Virus record (IMG/VR): IMGVR_UViG_3300005663_000158
Location: 1-30,472 of that record
Length of the DNA: 30,472 bases
Strand: one strand, 5' to 3'
DNA from: a virus
Below the pieces are notes generated by a model. That model ran no database searches, was not told where the DNA came from, and saw only the letters and a list, made by a program, of their open reading frames with translations. Both the position numbers and the translations under genes were made by a program. Numbering within the stretch: position 1 is the first letter of the stretch; the number at the start of each line of letters is the position of its first letter. Below are positions 20,804-27,072 of the stretch, piece by piece.

Positions 20804-21708
20804 ACAGATTCTCCTTTCAATTCATTAACCGCGCGATTATAGTTATCCTTAAAGACCTGCCACCCGTCCACAAGAGGCAGTTCAAATCTTCCAGCCATGT
20901 TAGGTACACCTCTCTTCTTCCCCGGCTCCCCGTCCAGCGCCCTCATATCAAGATAGTAGGTTTCAACTACATCTACGTTGTCCCCATCCGGAACCTCTAT
21001 ATTGGCCCCGCTGGTGGGATGCTTTATAGTTTTCATCCGCTGCTGAGACTTAGCAAGGCGATAGAACGTCATCTCAAAAGATGCAAGCCGGAGTACTGAC
21101 TTATACAACGAAGGGAAGAGAGCGGGTTTAATACGAAGCCTTTCTTTACCCTTTCTGTCGGTTATTTTTTCCTCGACTATGTGTCCTGCTATCGTCCATG
21201 CATAGCCTGCATTATTAAGCTCTCTAAGCCTGTGCATGAACCGATTCCTGAGCAAGAACCATCCATGCCCCTCCCTGCCATACTCAGCGATGTCCTCAAT
21301 GTCCTTCTCATTGGCAATCCATAACGATAACATCCCCGCAGCTTCATCACCCGTATCAATGGCAACTCTATCAAAGGGTCTATTACCTGTTTTTGCATCG
21401 GCTATCAACTTAGCCAGTATCTTATCATAATGAGCGATGTCCCGGATAGGTATGCGTATTGCCTTCGGGTCGATAATACTATCAGAACCTTTTTCAAAAT
21501 CTAGCACCATAGTACGGGGCGTACTATTTATAAAGGTTGATTTCCCTTCGTTACTCGGCCCAACAACCAGCATGTTTAGCTTCTCTGGCGGAGGAGGATT
21601 GTACCCAGCTACGGCCCCTAGGTCTGCGTATCCTGCTGGTATCTTCGGCAACTCATTAGGCTTGGTCTCTATCTTTGGATTTGGTTTCTGGTCAGTTTCG
21701 GTTGACAT
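20800..21708 (-). CDS. RecA/Sak4-like AAA ATPase, 302 aa
   Basis: ATG 21708 (MSTETDQKPNPKIETKPNEL) has AAGGA upstream; an earlier start lies deeper in the preceding gene. After a Pro-rich N terminus, LNMLVVGPSNEGKSTFINST contains the Walker A loop GPSNEGKST, FDRVAIDTGDEA the Walker B acid, and YAWTIAGHIVEEK a sensor-like strand. This is the layout of phage AAA_24/Sak4 proteins, RecA-like single-strand annealing ATPases that work with an ssDNA-binding protein. The neighbours (nuclease upstream, SSB candidate downstream) fit a phage recombination or replication-repair module. Confidence 0.8.
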   Translation of the reverse strand: MSTETDQKPNPKIETKPNELPKIPAGYADLGAVAGYNPPPPEKLNMLVVGPSNEGKSTFINSTPRTMVLDFEKGSDSIIDPKAIRIPIRDIAHYDKILAKLIADAKTGNRPFDRVAIDTGDEAAGMLSLWIANEKDIEDIAEYGREGHGWFLLRNRFMHRLRELNNAGYAWTIAGHIVEEKITDRKGKERLRIKPALFPSLYKSVLRLASFEMTFYRLAKSQQRMKTIKHPTSGANIEVPDGDNVDVVETYYLDMRALDGEPGKKRGVPNMAGRFELPLVDGWQVFKDNYNRAVNELKGESV

Positions 21709-22813
21709 TAGATTTTTCCTTTTCTTTGTCCTGATGGTCAAGGTTCCCTAGAGTATACATCCCGCTAATCATATCAGGCCATATCCTCTGGTCACTCACA
21801 CACAAGTCATAGAATACACAGGTCTTCTTATAGGCCCGGCAATAGCTTTTCGTAATATCCCGCGGGAAGTTCTCCGGCACTGCCTCTGCAGAGTACAGCC
21901 GTTTCATAGTCTCAAGGTCCTGCGCCATCTCCGGCGGTAATAGTGGTTCGCTGAATAAAATACCCATCGACCTGATGGGTGATGATTCTGTATTGTCCTT
22001 GTACCACTCCTCAACTCGCTTCAAATAATTTTCAAACTTAGGCTCCCCGGAGTAGTCCTTACGTATCTCAGATTGCCCTGCACGTGCACCGCGTTTGAAT
22101 ACGTGTGTATGGGTAGTAAAGTCCCTGTCGTATTGCCCAAACTGTATCCCCGGGGTCATCATGTAGTCAAGGATGAAACCAACAATACTGTTACCTGCAA
22201 ACTTACCAAAATCGTGCAGATTTGTTTTAAGATATGCTTCGGCAAGTAGTCTGTACCACCGACACTGAATAGAAAACTCGTATCCGGTATACAAATCCTC
22301 AAATGGCAGGCTACTGGATTTCTCGTCCCGTATCCACACCTGCCCCGTCTCCGAGTCACCCTGTACATGGTCAAGTATACCCTTAGCCGGTAGCCCTGCA
22401 ATCACGGCCTCGATTGTTTCTTCCTTGCAGAGGGTAACAAGTCTTGGGTTCGGAGGATAAGCTGCCCAGAATATCTGAGCCATCACCAGAGCCTTATGGT
22501 ATAAATTTGTAATCTCCCCGGCCAGCCGCGCAAGATCCCCAGTCATGTCCTCTCCGTTTTCAATCTGCTCCACAAGGCGGTCTTGCATCTTACGTACAAT
22601 CTCCCGCACCTTCTGCGTACCTTTAAGGCTGGGACCTTCCTTCTTGAGCAGGTGATAGAAGTCACCCAGCGTAGCAGCTGGCGCATACTGCCGAGTCTTA
22701 AGTCTGAGTCCCCACCTATACTTAAGTAGGTAGCACCGCTTGCACCGCATCCCACACCCAAATGACGATTGACTAACAGGAGCTTTAATGTCAGGTATTT
22801 CAGTCAGTTTCAT
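21692..22813 (-). CDS. PD-(D/E)XK nuclease, Cas4/RecB-like, 373 aa
   Basis: ATG 22813 (MKLTEIPDIKAPVSQS) is chosen because AGGAG lies ten bases upstream and it follows the previous stop by four bases. Near the N terminus there is CGMRCKRCYLLKY and near the C terminus CRAYKKTCVFYDLC, cysteines typical of an Fe-S-stabilised Cas4/AddB-like nuclease. Between them, GILDHVQGDSETGQVWIRDE supplies the core acid and D-E of the motif, followed by QCRWYRLLAEAYL as the QxxxY-like helix. These enzymes degrade or resect DNA ends. Contains a GCCTCTGCAG copy at 21882-21891. Confidence 0.75.
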   Translation of the reverse strand: MKLTEIPDIKAPVSQSSFGCGMRCKRCYLLKYRWGLRLKTRQYAPAATLGDFYHLLKKEGPSLKGTQKVREIVRKMQDRLVEQIENGEDMTGDLARLAGEITNLYHKALVMAQIFWAAYPPNPRLVTLCKEETIEAVIAGLPAKGILDHVQGDSETGQVWIRDEKSSSLPFEDLYTGYEFSIQCRWYRLLAEAYLKTNLHDFGKFAGNSIVGFILDYMMTPGIQFGQYDRDFTTHTHVFKRGARAGQSEIRKDYSGEPKFENYLKRVEEWYKDNTESSPIRSMGILFSEPLLPPEMAQDLETMKRLYSAEAVPENFPRDITKSYCRAYKKTCVFYDLCVSDQRIWPDMISGMYTLGNLDHQDKEKEKSNVNRN

Positions 22814-22817
22814 AAGC

Positions 22818-23054
22818 TTATTTCTCCTGCATTTTACCCCTAGCATCCACTTGAATACCCATCCGGGGATACGCCGCCCTACTGAGGATGCATCTATGAA
22901 ACTTTCCATCATAAAAGCGCATCAATATTTGCCGATCTTTGGTTGCTGGATTCGTAGCTACTAAACTCACATAGTTGCCCCCATCATTTCTCAGTTTTAA
23001 TCCTACAACTGCAGCAACGTCTTTTTTGTCTTCCTGTTCAATTTCAAATCTCAT
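22818..23054 (-). CDS. Hypothetical protein, 78 aa
   Basis: A beta-rich small protein: MRFEIEQEDKKDVAAVVGLK, then GGNYVSLVATNPATKDRQIL and GKFHRCILSR. AGGAGAT precedes ATG 23054, which overlaps the upstream gene by 11 bases. Not recognised; its tight spacing to the nuclease suggests co-expression. Confidence 0.65.
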   Translation of the reverse strand: MRFEIEQEDKKDVAAVVGLKLRNDGGNYVSLVATNPATKDRQILMRFYDGKFHRCILSRAAYPRMGIQVDARGKMQEK

Positions 23055-23232
23055 TGGTATCTCCTGTAATAGTGCCGGGGAACTTAAAGTGAAAATCTTT
23101 CACGCAGTCCACCACAGCTTCGTTGAAAATTTCTGAGACTACAAAATCAGGAGGCACACTCTTTCCTATGACTACCGGAGTACCGTTCCCGATAAGTGTC
23201 AGCCTACCATCTACCATCTCTATGTTAATCAT
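23044..23232 (-). CDS. Hypothetical protein, 62 aa
   Basis: MINIEMVDGRLTLIGNGTPV continues to a helical/strand stretch with VSEIFNEAVVDCVKDFHFKF. GAAG lies upstream of the ATG. It overlaps the following gene by 11 bases. A beta-rich start and no motif; function unknown. Confidence 0.6.
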   Translation of the reverse strand: MINIEMVDGRLTLIGNGTPVVIGKSVPPDFVVSEIFNEAVVDCVKDFHFKFPGTITGDTNEI

Positions 23233-23261
23233 TCTTCAACTCTCTGGTATTTCAGTTAGGT

Positions 23262-23804
23262 TCATTGTAGCCAATTCTCCACCAAGATTGCAAGGTCTGC
23301 AAAGTTTACGTGGCCCCTGCCATCAATATCCCCGGGTGTCCAGTTCTCGCCGGATATGAAACTTTGATCGAAGTAAAAAGTAACGTTTTCGTCCCCATTG
23401 ATTACACCAAGCCCACTAATCCTGCCATGCTGTACATTTACCACACCATCACCTGTAAATCCCAGAGTCCATGCACCTGTATTGACGAACTCTATAGACC
23501 CACCGCCAACTAAAAATACGTCCGAGTAGTACAGGTCCACATACTGCATAGTTTCTATCCGCCCCAATACCTGTAGCGAGACATCGTAACCCAACTCAAC
23601 ATATATACCTACCATCGTAGCTTCGGTAGGTACAATTAAGTCCTCACTAATCAACACCCCGAGAAATGGGTTTGTAGGCGGTCCAAGTGTCCAATTATTT
23701 GCGTCCCAATACCCATTTGGTTCTGCGCCGATGTACTCTGTTTCTATAGCACCTACCGACACCGCAACGAGCAGCATCAACACTGTAAAAATTTTAGCTA
23801 CCAT
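23262..23804 (-). CDS. Secreted protein with dockerin-like C terminus, 180 aa
   Basis: A Sec signal peptide is evident (MVAKIFTVLMLLVAVSVGA, cleavage near residue 19-20). The middle starts with YWDANNWTLGPPTNPF and contains repeated beta strands (VSLQVLGRIE, SIEFVNTGAW, VVNVQHGRIS), as in beta-helix surface proteins. The C terminus, GDIDGRGHVNFADLAILV then ENWLQ, matches the calcium-binding dockerin-type tail common in planctomycete secreted proteins. AAAGGG precedes the ATG. A phage carrying a host-like exported protein suggests acquisition from the host; it might alter the host surface or join the virion. The dockerin-like call is by eye. Confidence 0.75.
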   Translation of the reverse strand: MVAKIFTVLMLLVAVSVGAIETEYIGAEPNGYWDANNWTLGPPTNPFLGVLISEDLIVPTEATMVGIYVELGYDVSLQVLGRIETMQYVDLYYSDVFLVGGGSIEFVNTGAWTLGFTGDGVVNVQHGRISGLGVINGDENVTFYFDQSFISGENWTPGDIDGRGHVNFADLAILVENWLQ

Positions 23805-23832
23805 TTTATACCCTTTCAGTATATCCGCTCAT

Positions 23833-24054
23833 TTATTCTTCTGGTATTATTACAACTTCCATTCCGATTTCTATATGGGGATAGGTGTAATCAACGGAGA
23901 CAGTCTTACCAACCAAATCTTCTGGTGTTATGTCACTATCATGGAAATCTCCGTTGACCATTAAATCCACTCTATGCTCTTTGCCATTTTCATCTGTGCA
24001 CTCGTGGTAATATTGCCCGACCCCATCAAGATATTTTCTTACTTTTAGAATCAT
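23833..24054 (-). CDS. Hypothetical beta-rich protein, 73 aa
   Basis: MILKVRKYLDGVGQYYHECT then EHRVDLMVNGDFHDSDITPE and VGKTVSVDYTYPHIEIGMEV look like a small beta-barrel. AAGGAAGG precedes the ATG. No catalytic or metal motif is visible. It is between the XRE regulator group and the secreted protein. Confidence 0.65.
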   Translation of the reverse strand: MILKVRKYLDGVGQYYHECTDENGKEHRVDLMVNGDFHDSDITPEDLVGKTVSVDYTYPHIEIGMEVVIIPEE

Positions 24055-24064
24055 TTGGCCTTCC

Positions 24065-24259
24065 TTAAAATCTTAATGTTCTATACTCATAGGAAAACTG
24101 AAAACATAAAAACCATAGTTTTATATACAAATGTATCTCTTTGTGCGGAATAAAAGAACCTCTTCTTCTTGCCTTACTATAGCGATATTTTACCGCAACT
24201 GGTAGTGCCCACTCAGCAAGTTCGGTACACGCATAGAATATGTGCTTTGGGTTTTTCAT
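24065..24259 (-). CDS. Hypothetical protein, 64 aa
   Basis: ATG 24259 overlaps the XRE-regulator stop (ATGA), so I choose it over an earlier GTG. It reads MKNPKHIFYACTELAEWALP, then a basic stretch (KYRYSKARRRGSFIPHK) and an aromatic hydrophobic segment (LYIKLWFLCFQFSYEY). It may be membrane-associated. Nothing identifies the family. Confidence 0.5.
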   Translation of the reverse strand: MKNPKHIFYACTELAEWALPVAVKYRYSKARRRGSFIPHKEIHLYIKLWFLCFQFSYEYRTLRF

Positions 24260-24585
24260 TTTTTGGTCCACGGTTCCCGGGGGCGTAGGATGATATAGAT
24301 ATCGTGACTCATTACGTCCGCCAGTTGTGTTAGTTTTGATAGCTGCAGGTCATCTGACTTAATCATCTGCCTGACTGTCTTCTTTGTTTCGCCCATTCTC
24401 TCGCCTATATCAGATTCTGTTATATCCAAATCCTTCATCAGCATAGACAATGCTTCGGATAGATTCGCGCGGCATCTCTCGTATGCTGCCTGTCGCCTAC
24501 GTCTTGTCACCTCTGCGGGGTCGTCTAACTCTAACAATCTTGCTCCGTGTCCGCCCGTTAGAGACCTCTGTCTGAATCGTGTCAT
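24256..24585 (-). CDS. XRE-family helix-turn-helix regulator, 109 aa
   Basis: Residues 41-95 form a Cro/C1-type DNA-binding domain: LSEALSMLMKDLDITESDIG, then ERMGETKKTVRQMIKSDDLQ and LSKLTQLADVMSHDIYI. The helix-turn-helix is roughly 55-75. The N-terminal 40 residues are basic and rich in Arg. It overlaps the upstream 83-aa gene by 89 bases in another frame. Both lie behind a strong promoter (24839-24868) flanked by 23-bp direct repeats and a CTGCAGAGGC site, so autoregulation is plausible. Confidence 0.8.
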   Translation of the reverse strand: MTRFRQRSLTGGHGARLLELDDPAEVTRRRRQAAYERCRANLSEALSMLMKDLDITESDIGERMGETKKTVRQMIKSDDLQLSKLTQLADVMSHDIYIILRPREPWTKK

Positions 24586-24748
24586 GTATAGTTCCGTAAA
24601 GTTTCGGGTCAGATACTACAAGGACTTTCTCAACATCCAGTTTCCCCTTCCTCATGTAGCTTTTGTCTGGTATAAACACTACTGGAATTTTCGGTACGGT
24701 GATGTTGGTCCCACATCGTATCTTTTTGAGTTTAGATAATATTCCCAT
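24497..24748 (-). CDS. Hypothetical protein, 83 aa
   Basis: MGILSKLKKIRCGTNITVPK leads into IPVVFIPDKSYMRKGKLDVE and KVLVVSDPKLYGTIHDTIQT, ending in a very basic Arg/Lys tail. It is the first frame after the promoter at 24839-24868, with an 84-base leader, but no clear ribosome-binding site. The 89-base out-of-frame overlap with the regulator gene is a caution, so I am less sure this is translated. Confidence 0.5.
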   Translation of the reverse strand: MGILSKLKKIRCGTNITVPKIPVVFIPDKSYMRKGKLDVEKVLVVSDPKLYGTIHDTIQTEVSNGRTRSKIVRVRRPRRGDKT

Positions 24749-24838
24749 TGTCGGTCTTAATCACCCAGCCCCGTAAAATCGGAAGGGGCAGCCATCCTGA
24801 GATAACTACCCCTGTCCTGCAGAGGCTTTTACCTTTTC

Positions 24839-24868
24839 ATAATACACTACTCCACATAGCTAAGTCAA
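24839..24868 (-). promoter_or_regulatory. Strong sigma70-type promoter
   Basis: Minus strand: -35 TTGACT (24863-24868), 18-base spacer, -10 TATTAT (24839-24844). The start is expected near 24832, so the CTGCAGAGGC site at 24817-24826 would sit at about +6 to +15, a natural repressor position. Confidence 0.75.
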
Positions 24869-24885
24869 GTAAAAAATAAAAAAAT

Positions 24886-24940
24886 TTTTGACTACATATA
24901 TATAGTTTTTTTACGCATTTTGACTACATATATATAGTTT
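24886..24940. repeat. Two 23-bp direct repeats, 32-bp period
   Basis: Copies at 24886-24908 and 24918-24940, both TTTTGACTACATATATATAG plus TTT, identical over 23 bases and spaced 32 bases start to start, about three helical turns. They lie 18 to 72 bases upstream of the -35 at 24863-24868, between it and the end of the LamG gene; likely regulator-binding sites. Confidence 0.85.
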
Positions 24941-24941
24941 A

Positions 24942-25964
24942 TTACCCTGCGTCGATGAACCCGAAGAACTCTACGCCGAATCCACCATCTGTTTCGCCAA
25001 TTCGAAGCGGATTATTACGTCCGATCTTTATAGCATGCGGGAACGTCAAAGCTACAGGACCAAAGGCTGCTCCTACCCCGCAGGCAATCTTGGTGCTCTT
25101 CTTCAATGTATGCCCATCAATAGGTAGCCCTGTACCATCTTCCCATTCAGTGTTACTAAGAGAACCGTCATTAGCGGCTACCAAATCATTACAGGCAGTA
25201 GATACGCCCTCGTCAAGATTCATAGCAAAGCTGATATTGGTTTCGTCTCCTTTGAATTTACTACCGCAGCCACCACCAATCCCATCATCAGTGCCCCATC
25301 TGGACTTGGCTTGAGCAGCAGTAAGGAATCCACCTTTGTAGAGTCCAAGGGTGCTGAGATAGAATGTCTTACCCGCTGAACCAGTACAGATTAGATCAAT
25401 CCCGCCGCCTGTGATGGAATCCACGTCCGTAGGATCTACAGCAGCAGCTGCAGCTACACCGTCAACGTACATATTAAGCCCAGTCACTACATCCCTGTCA
25501 CAACTGATAACGACCTCGTGCCACTCCCCATCATTGATAGGATTGTAACTAGTGATAGAAGCAGTATCTGTACCATCTCCAATAGTACATTTCAAACGCC
25601 CGCTTGAATCTACCTCTACCACATACTTATTATTGCTGGAATCATCCTTGCTGATGATATCACTTAGCGATACATCTGCAGTTTTGATACCAAACACCAG
25701 AGAGAAGTCACCTGCAACAGGTTCCAGCGCAGCACTGTCGGTGATGGTTAGGGTATCCGTAGCCCCGTTAAACTTCACCGAAGCTCTGCGGATAAAACTA
25801 AATCCATCCCCATCAGCGCCGCCTGTCATCAGTATCCCGGTAATATAGTAACTATTATTTAAGCCGGGGGAATCCTTTACGTGTGTAAACGCGGCAGCGG
25901 CGTTAGTATGCGAAATTGGAAACCCATCATTAGGCTTGGTTGGAGTAATAAAATTCACTGGCAT
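24942..25964 (-). CDS. LamG/concanavalin-like domain protein, 340 aa
   Basis: Residues 60-210 have the laminin-G-like jellyroll pattern: ASVKFNGATDTLTITDS, FSLVFGIKTADVSLSDIIS, KYVVEVDSSGRLKCTIGDG, NDGEWHEVVISCDRDVVTGL and NMYVDGV, then KTFYLSTLGLYKGGFLTAAQ. The GEWHEVVIS and YVDG segments are typical. No signal peptide. In phages, such domains occur in tail-fibre, decoration or other virion proteins that bind carbohydrate, which fits here. AAAGGG precedes ATG 25964 and the upstream ACTGAAAGGGTA leader is shared with the dockerin-like gene. Confidence 0.75.
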   Translation of the reverse strand: MPVNFITPTKPNDGFPISHTNAAAAFTHVKDSPGLNNSYYITGILMTGGADGDGFSFIRRASVKFNGATDTLTITDSAALEPVAGDFSLVFGIKTADVSLSDIISKDDSSNNKYVVEVDSSGRLKCTIGDGTDTASITSYNPINDGEWHEVVISCDRDVVTGLNMYVDGVAAAAAVDPTDVDSITGGGIDLICTGSAGKTFYLSTLGLYKGGFLTAAQAKSRWGTDDGIGGGCGSKFKGDETNISFAMNLDEGVSTACNDLVAANDGSLSNTEWEDGTGLPIDGHTLKKSTKIACGVGAAFGPVALTFPHAIKIGRNNPLRIGETDGGFGVEFFGFIDAG

Positions 25965-25985
25965 AACAGTACCCTTTCAGTATTA

Positions 25986-26309
25986 CTATTTATTTTTCTT
26001 GGTTAAGGCAGCAGAAACTACCTTGGTTTTTCTAGCACTGACTTCCTGCGCCGATAAATCATCTGGCATATGTAATTTTCTAACCTCAAAACGGTAGCGG
26101 TATTTTTTCTTTCGGTTACTATCCGAACCAATCTCTGTTAGTTTCATATCCACTTGGGCACGTATGGTTCTTCCGATATCCTCATCATCAAACGAAGCAA
26201 CCCCACCTACCCCATCATCCTCAAAAGACAAGCCGGGATACCATACCTCTTTAGAGGGACTTACAGATTTCCTATCTGATGGCCTGTCGGCCAAATCATA
26301 TGTCTTCAT
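25986..26309 (-). CDS. Hypothetical protein, 107 aa
   Basis: The protein reads MKTYDLADRPSDRKSVSPSK, then VWYPGLSFEDD, a stretch ending DIGRTIRAQVDMKLTEIGSD, a basic strand pair KKKYRYRFEVRKL, and a Lys-rich tail. The ATG overlaps the preceding stop (TAATG). It may be an OB- or beta-rich virion component, but no family is recognised. Confidence 0.65.
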   Translation of the reverse strand: MKTYDLADRPSDRKSVSPSKEVWYPGLSFEDDGVGGVASFDDEDIGRTIRAQVDMKLTEIGSDSNRKKKYRYRFEVRKLHMPDDLSAQEVSARKTKVVSAALTKKNK

Positions 26310-26503
26310 TATATTTTCCCTTTACGTCTTGCTTTAGTGACCGCAGTAATAACTTTTCTTTTCTTGCCTCTCTGCCACTGGCTATGACACACAGCTGCCC
26401 TCTGTTCCTGCGCTGGGAATTCAGAACTCATAGTACCATCTCCCATACAGCGAGACATAAAGTCGTCCTTACCTTCAGTATCATTTGGTGTAACCAATGG
26501 CAT
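26309..26503 (-). CDS. Small hypothetical protein, 64 aa
   Basis: MPLVTPNDTEGKDDFMSRCM then SSEFPAQEQRAAVCHSQWQR and a very basic tail (KKRKVITAVTKARRKGKI). The F-M-S-R-C-M ... Q-R-x-A-V-C-x-S-x-W pattern recurs in small, uncharacterised phage proteins near capsid or portal genes. The ATG is two bases after the ERCC4-like gene's end; no clear ribosome-binding site. Function unknown. Confidence 0.6.
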   Translation of the reverse strand: MPLVTPNDTEGKDDFMSRCMGDGTMSSEFPAQEQRAAVCHSQWQRGKKRKVITAVTKARRKGKI

Positions 26504-26505
26504 AA

Positions 26506-27072
26506 TTATACCAGAATAGGAAGTACATCCAAATTCTTATGGATAGCACAACTCAACATAATATGTAACATTACCTCTCCAAGTGTCTTGCGCCTTGCCG
26601 CGCTCCGCCCCCACGGTATCCACAATAGATGCAGTCCATACTTAGCCATAGCCACGGTCAGCTTATGAATCACCAAATCAGGTTGTCTAACATTCGCTGA
26701 AACTTTCATCAACTCTGCTGGGGATGCTTCCACCAACAAATATGGATATTCACAAGTAGATAATTTCCGGAATGATTTAGCTTGTCGGATAGAGTCCCTG
26801 TGGTCCATTACATTCTTAAAGAGTTCCAGCTGCGATGCCTTACGCTCTATGACACAACAGATAGGAAACTTCTTTAGTCTATAATCTCCGTAATCCAATT
26901 TAACTCTCTGGGTATTAACTTGCAGCACAATAAATACCCCGGCCTGCTCCGGGTGTTGTATCCTGATAGTGCTGGGGAACAGCACAGGAGTTTTCTCCCG
27001 GGTATCGACCTGTACCGTCAAGACCTCGGGAATCTCATATCGGCTGCAAATCTCTGTGTTATTATGTGGCAT
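26506..27072 (-). CDS. ERCC4-type nuclease, 188 aa
   Basis: Residues 20-80 have the ERCC4/XPF nuclease core: VQVDTREKTPVLF (D23-T-R25-E26-K27), KLDYGDYRL (D60, D63) and VIERKASQLEL (E76-R-K78). The E-R-K motif is the hallmark of this family, which cuts branched or flap DNA. The remaining half is helical with a Trp/Arg-rich segment. No helix-hairpin-helix tail is visible, so it is a stand-alone domain. The ATG overlaps the polymerase stop by 11 bases, tying it to replication or repair. Confidence 0.82.
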   Translation of the reverse strand: MPHNNTEICSRYEIPEVLTVQVDTREKTPVLFPSTIRIQHPEQAGVFIVLQVNTQRVKLDYGDYRLKKFPICCVIERKASQLELFKNVMDHRDSIRQAKSFRKLSTCEYPYLLVEASPAELMKVSANVRQPDLVIHKLTVAMAKYGLHLLWIPWGRSAARRKTLGEVMLHIMLSCAIHKNLDVLPILV

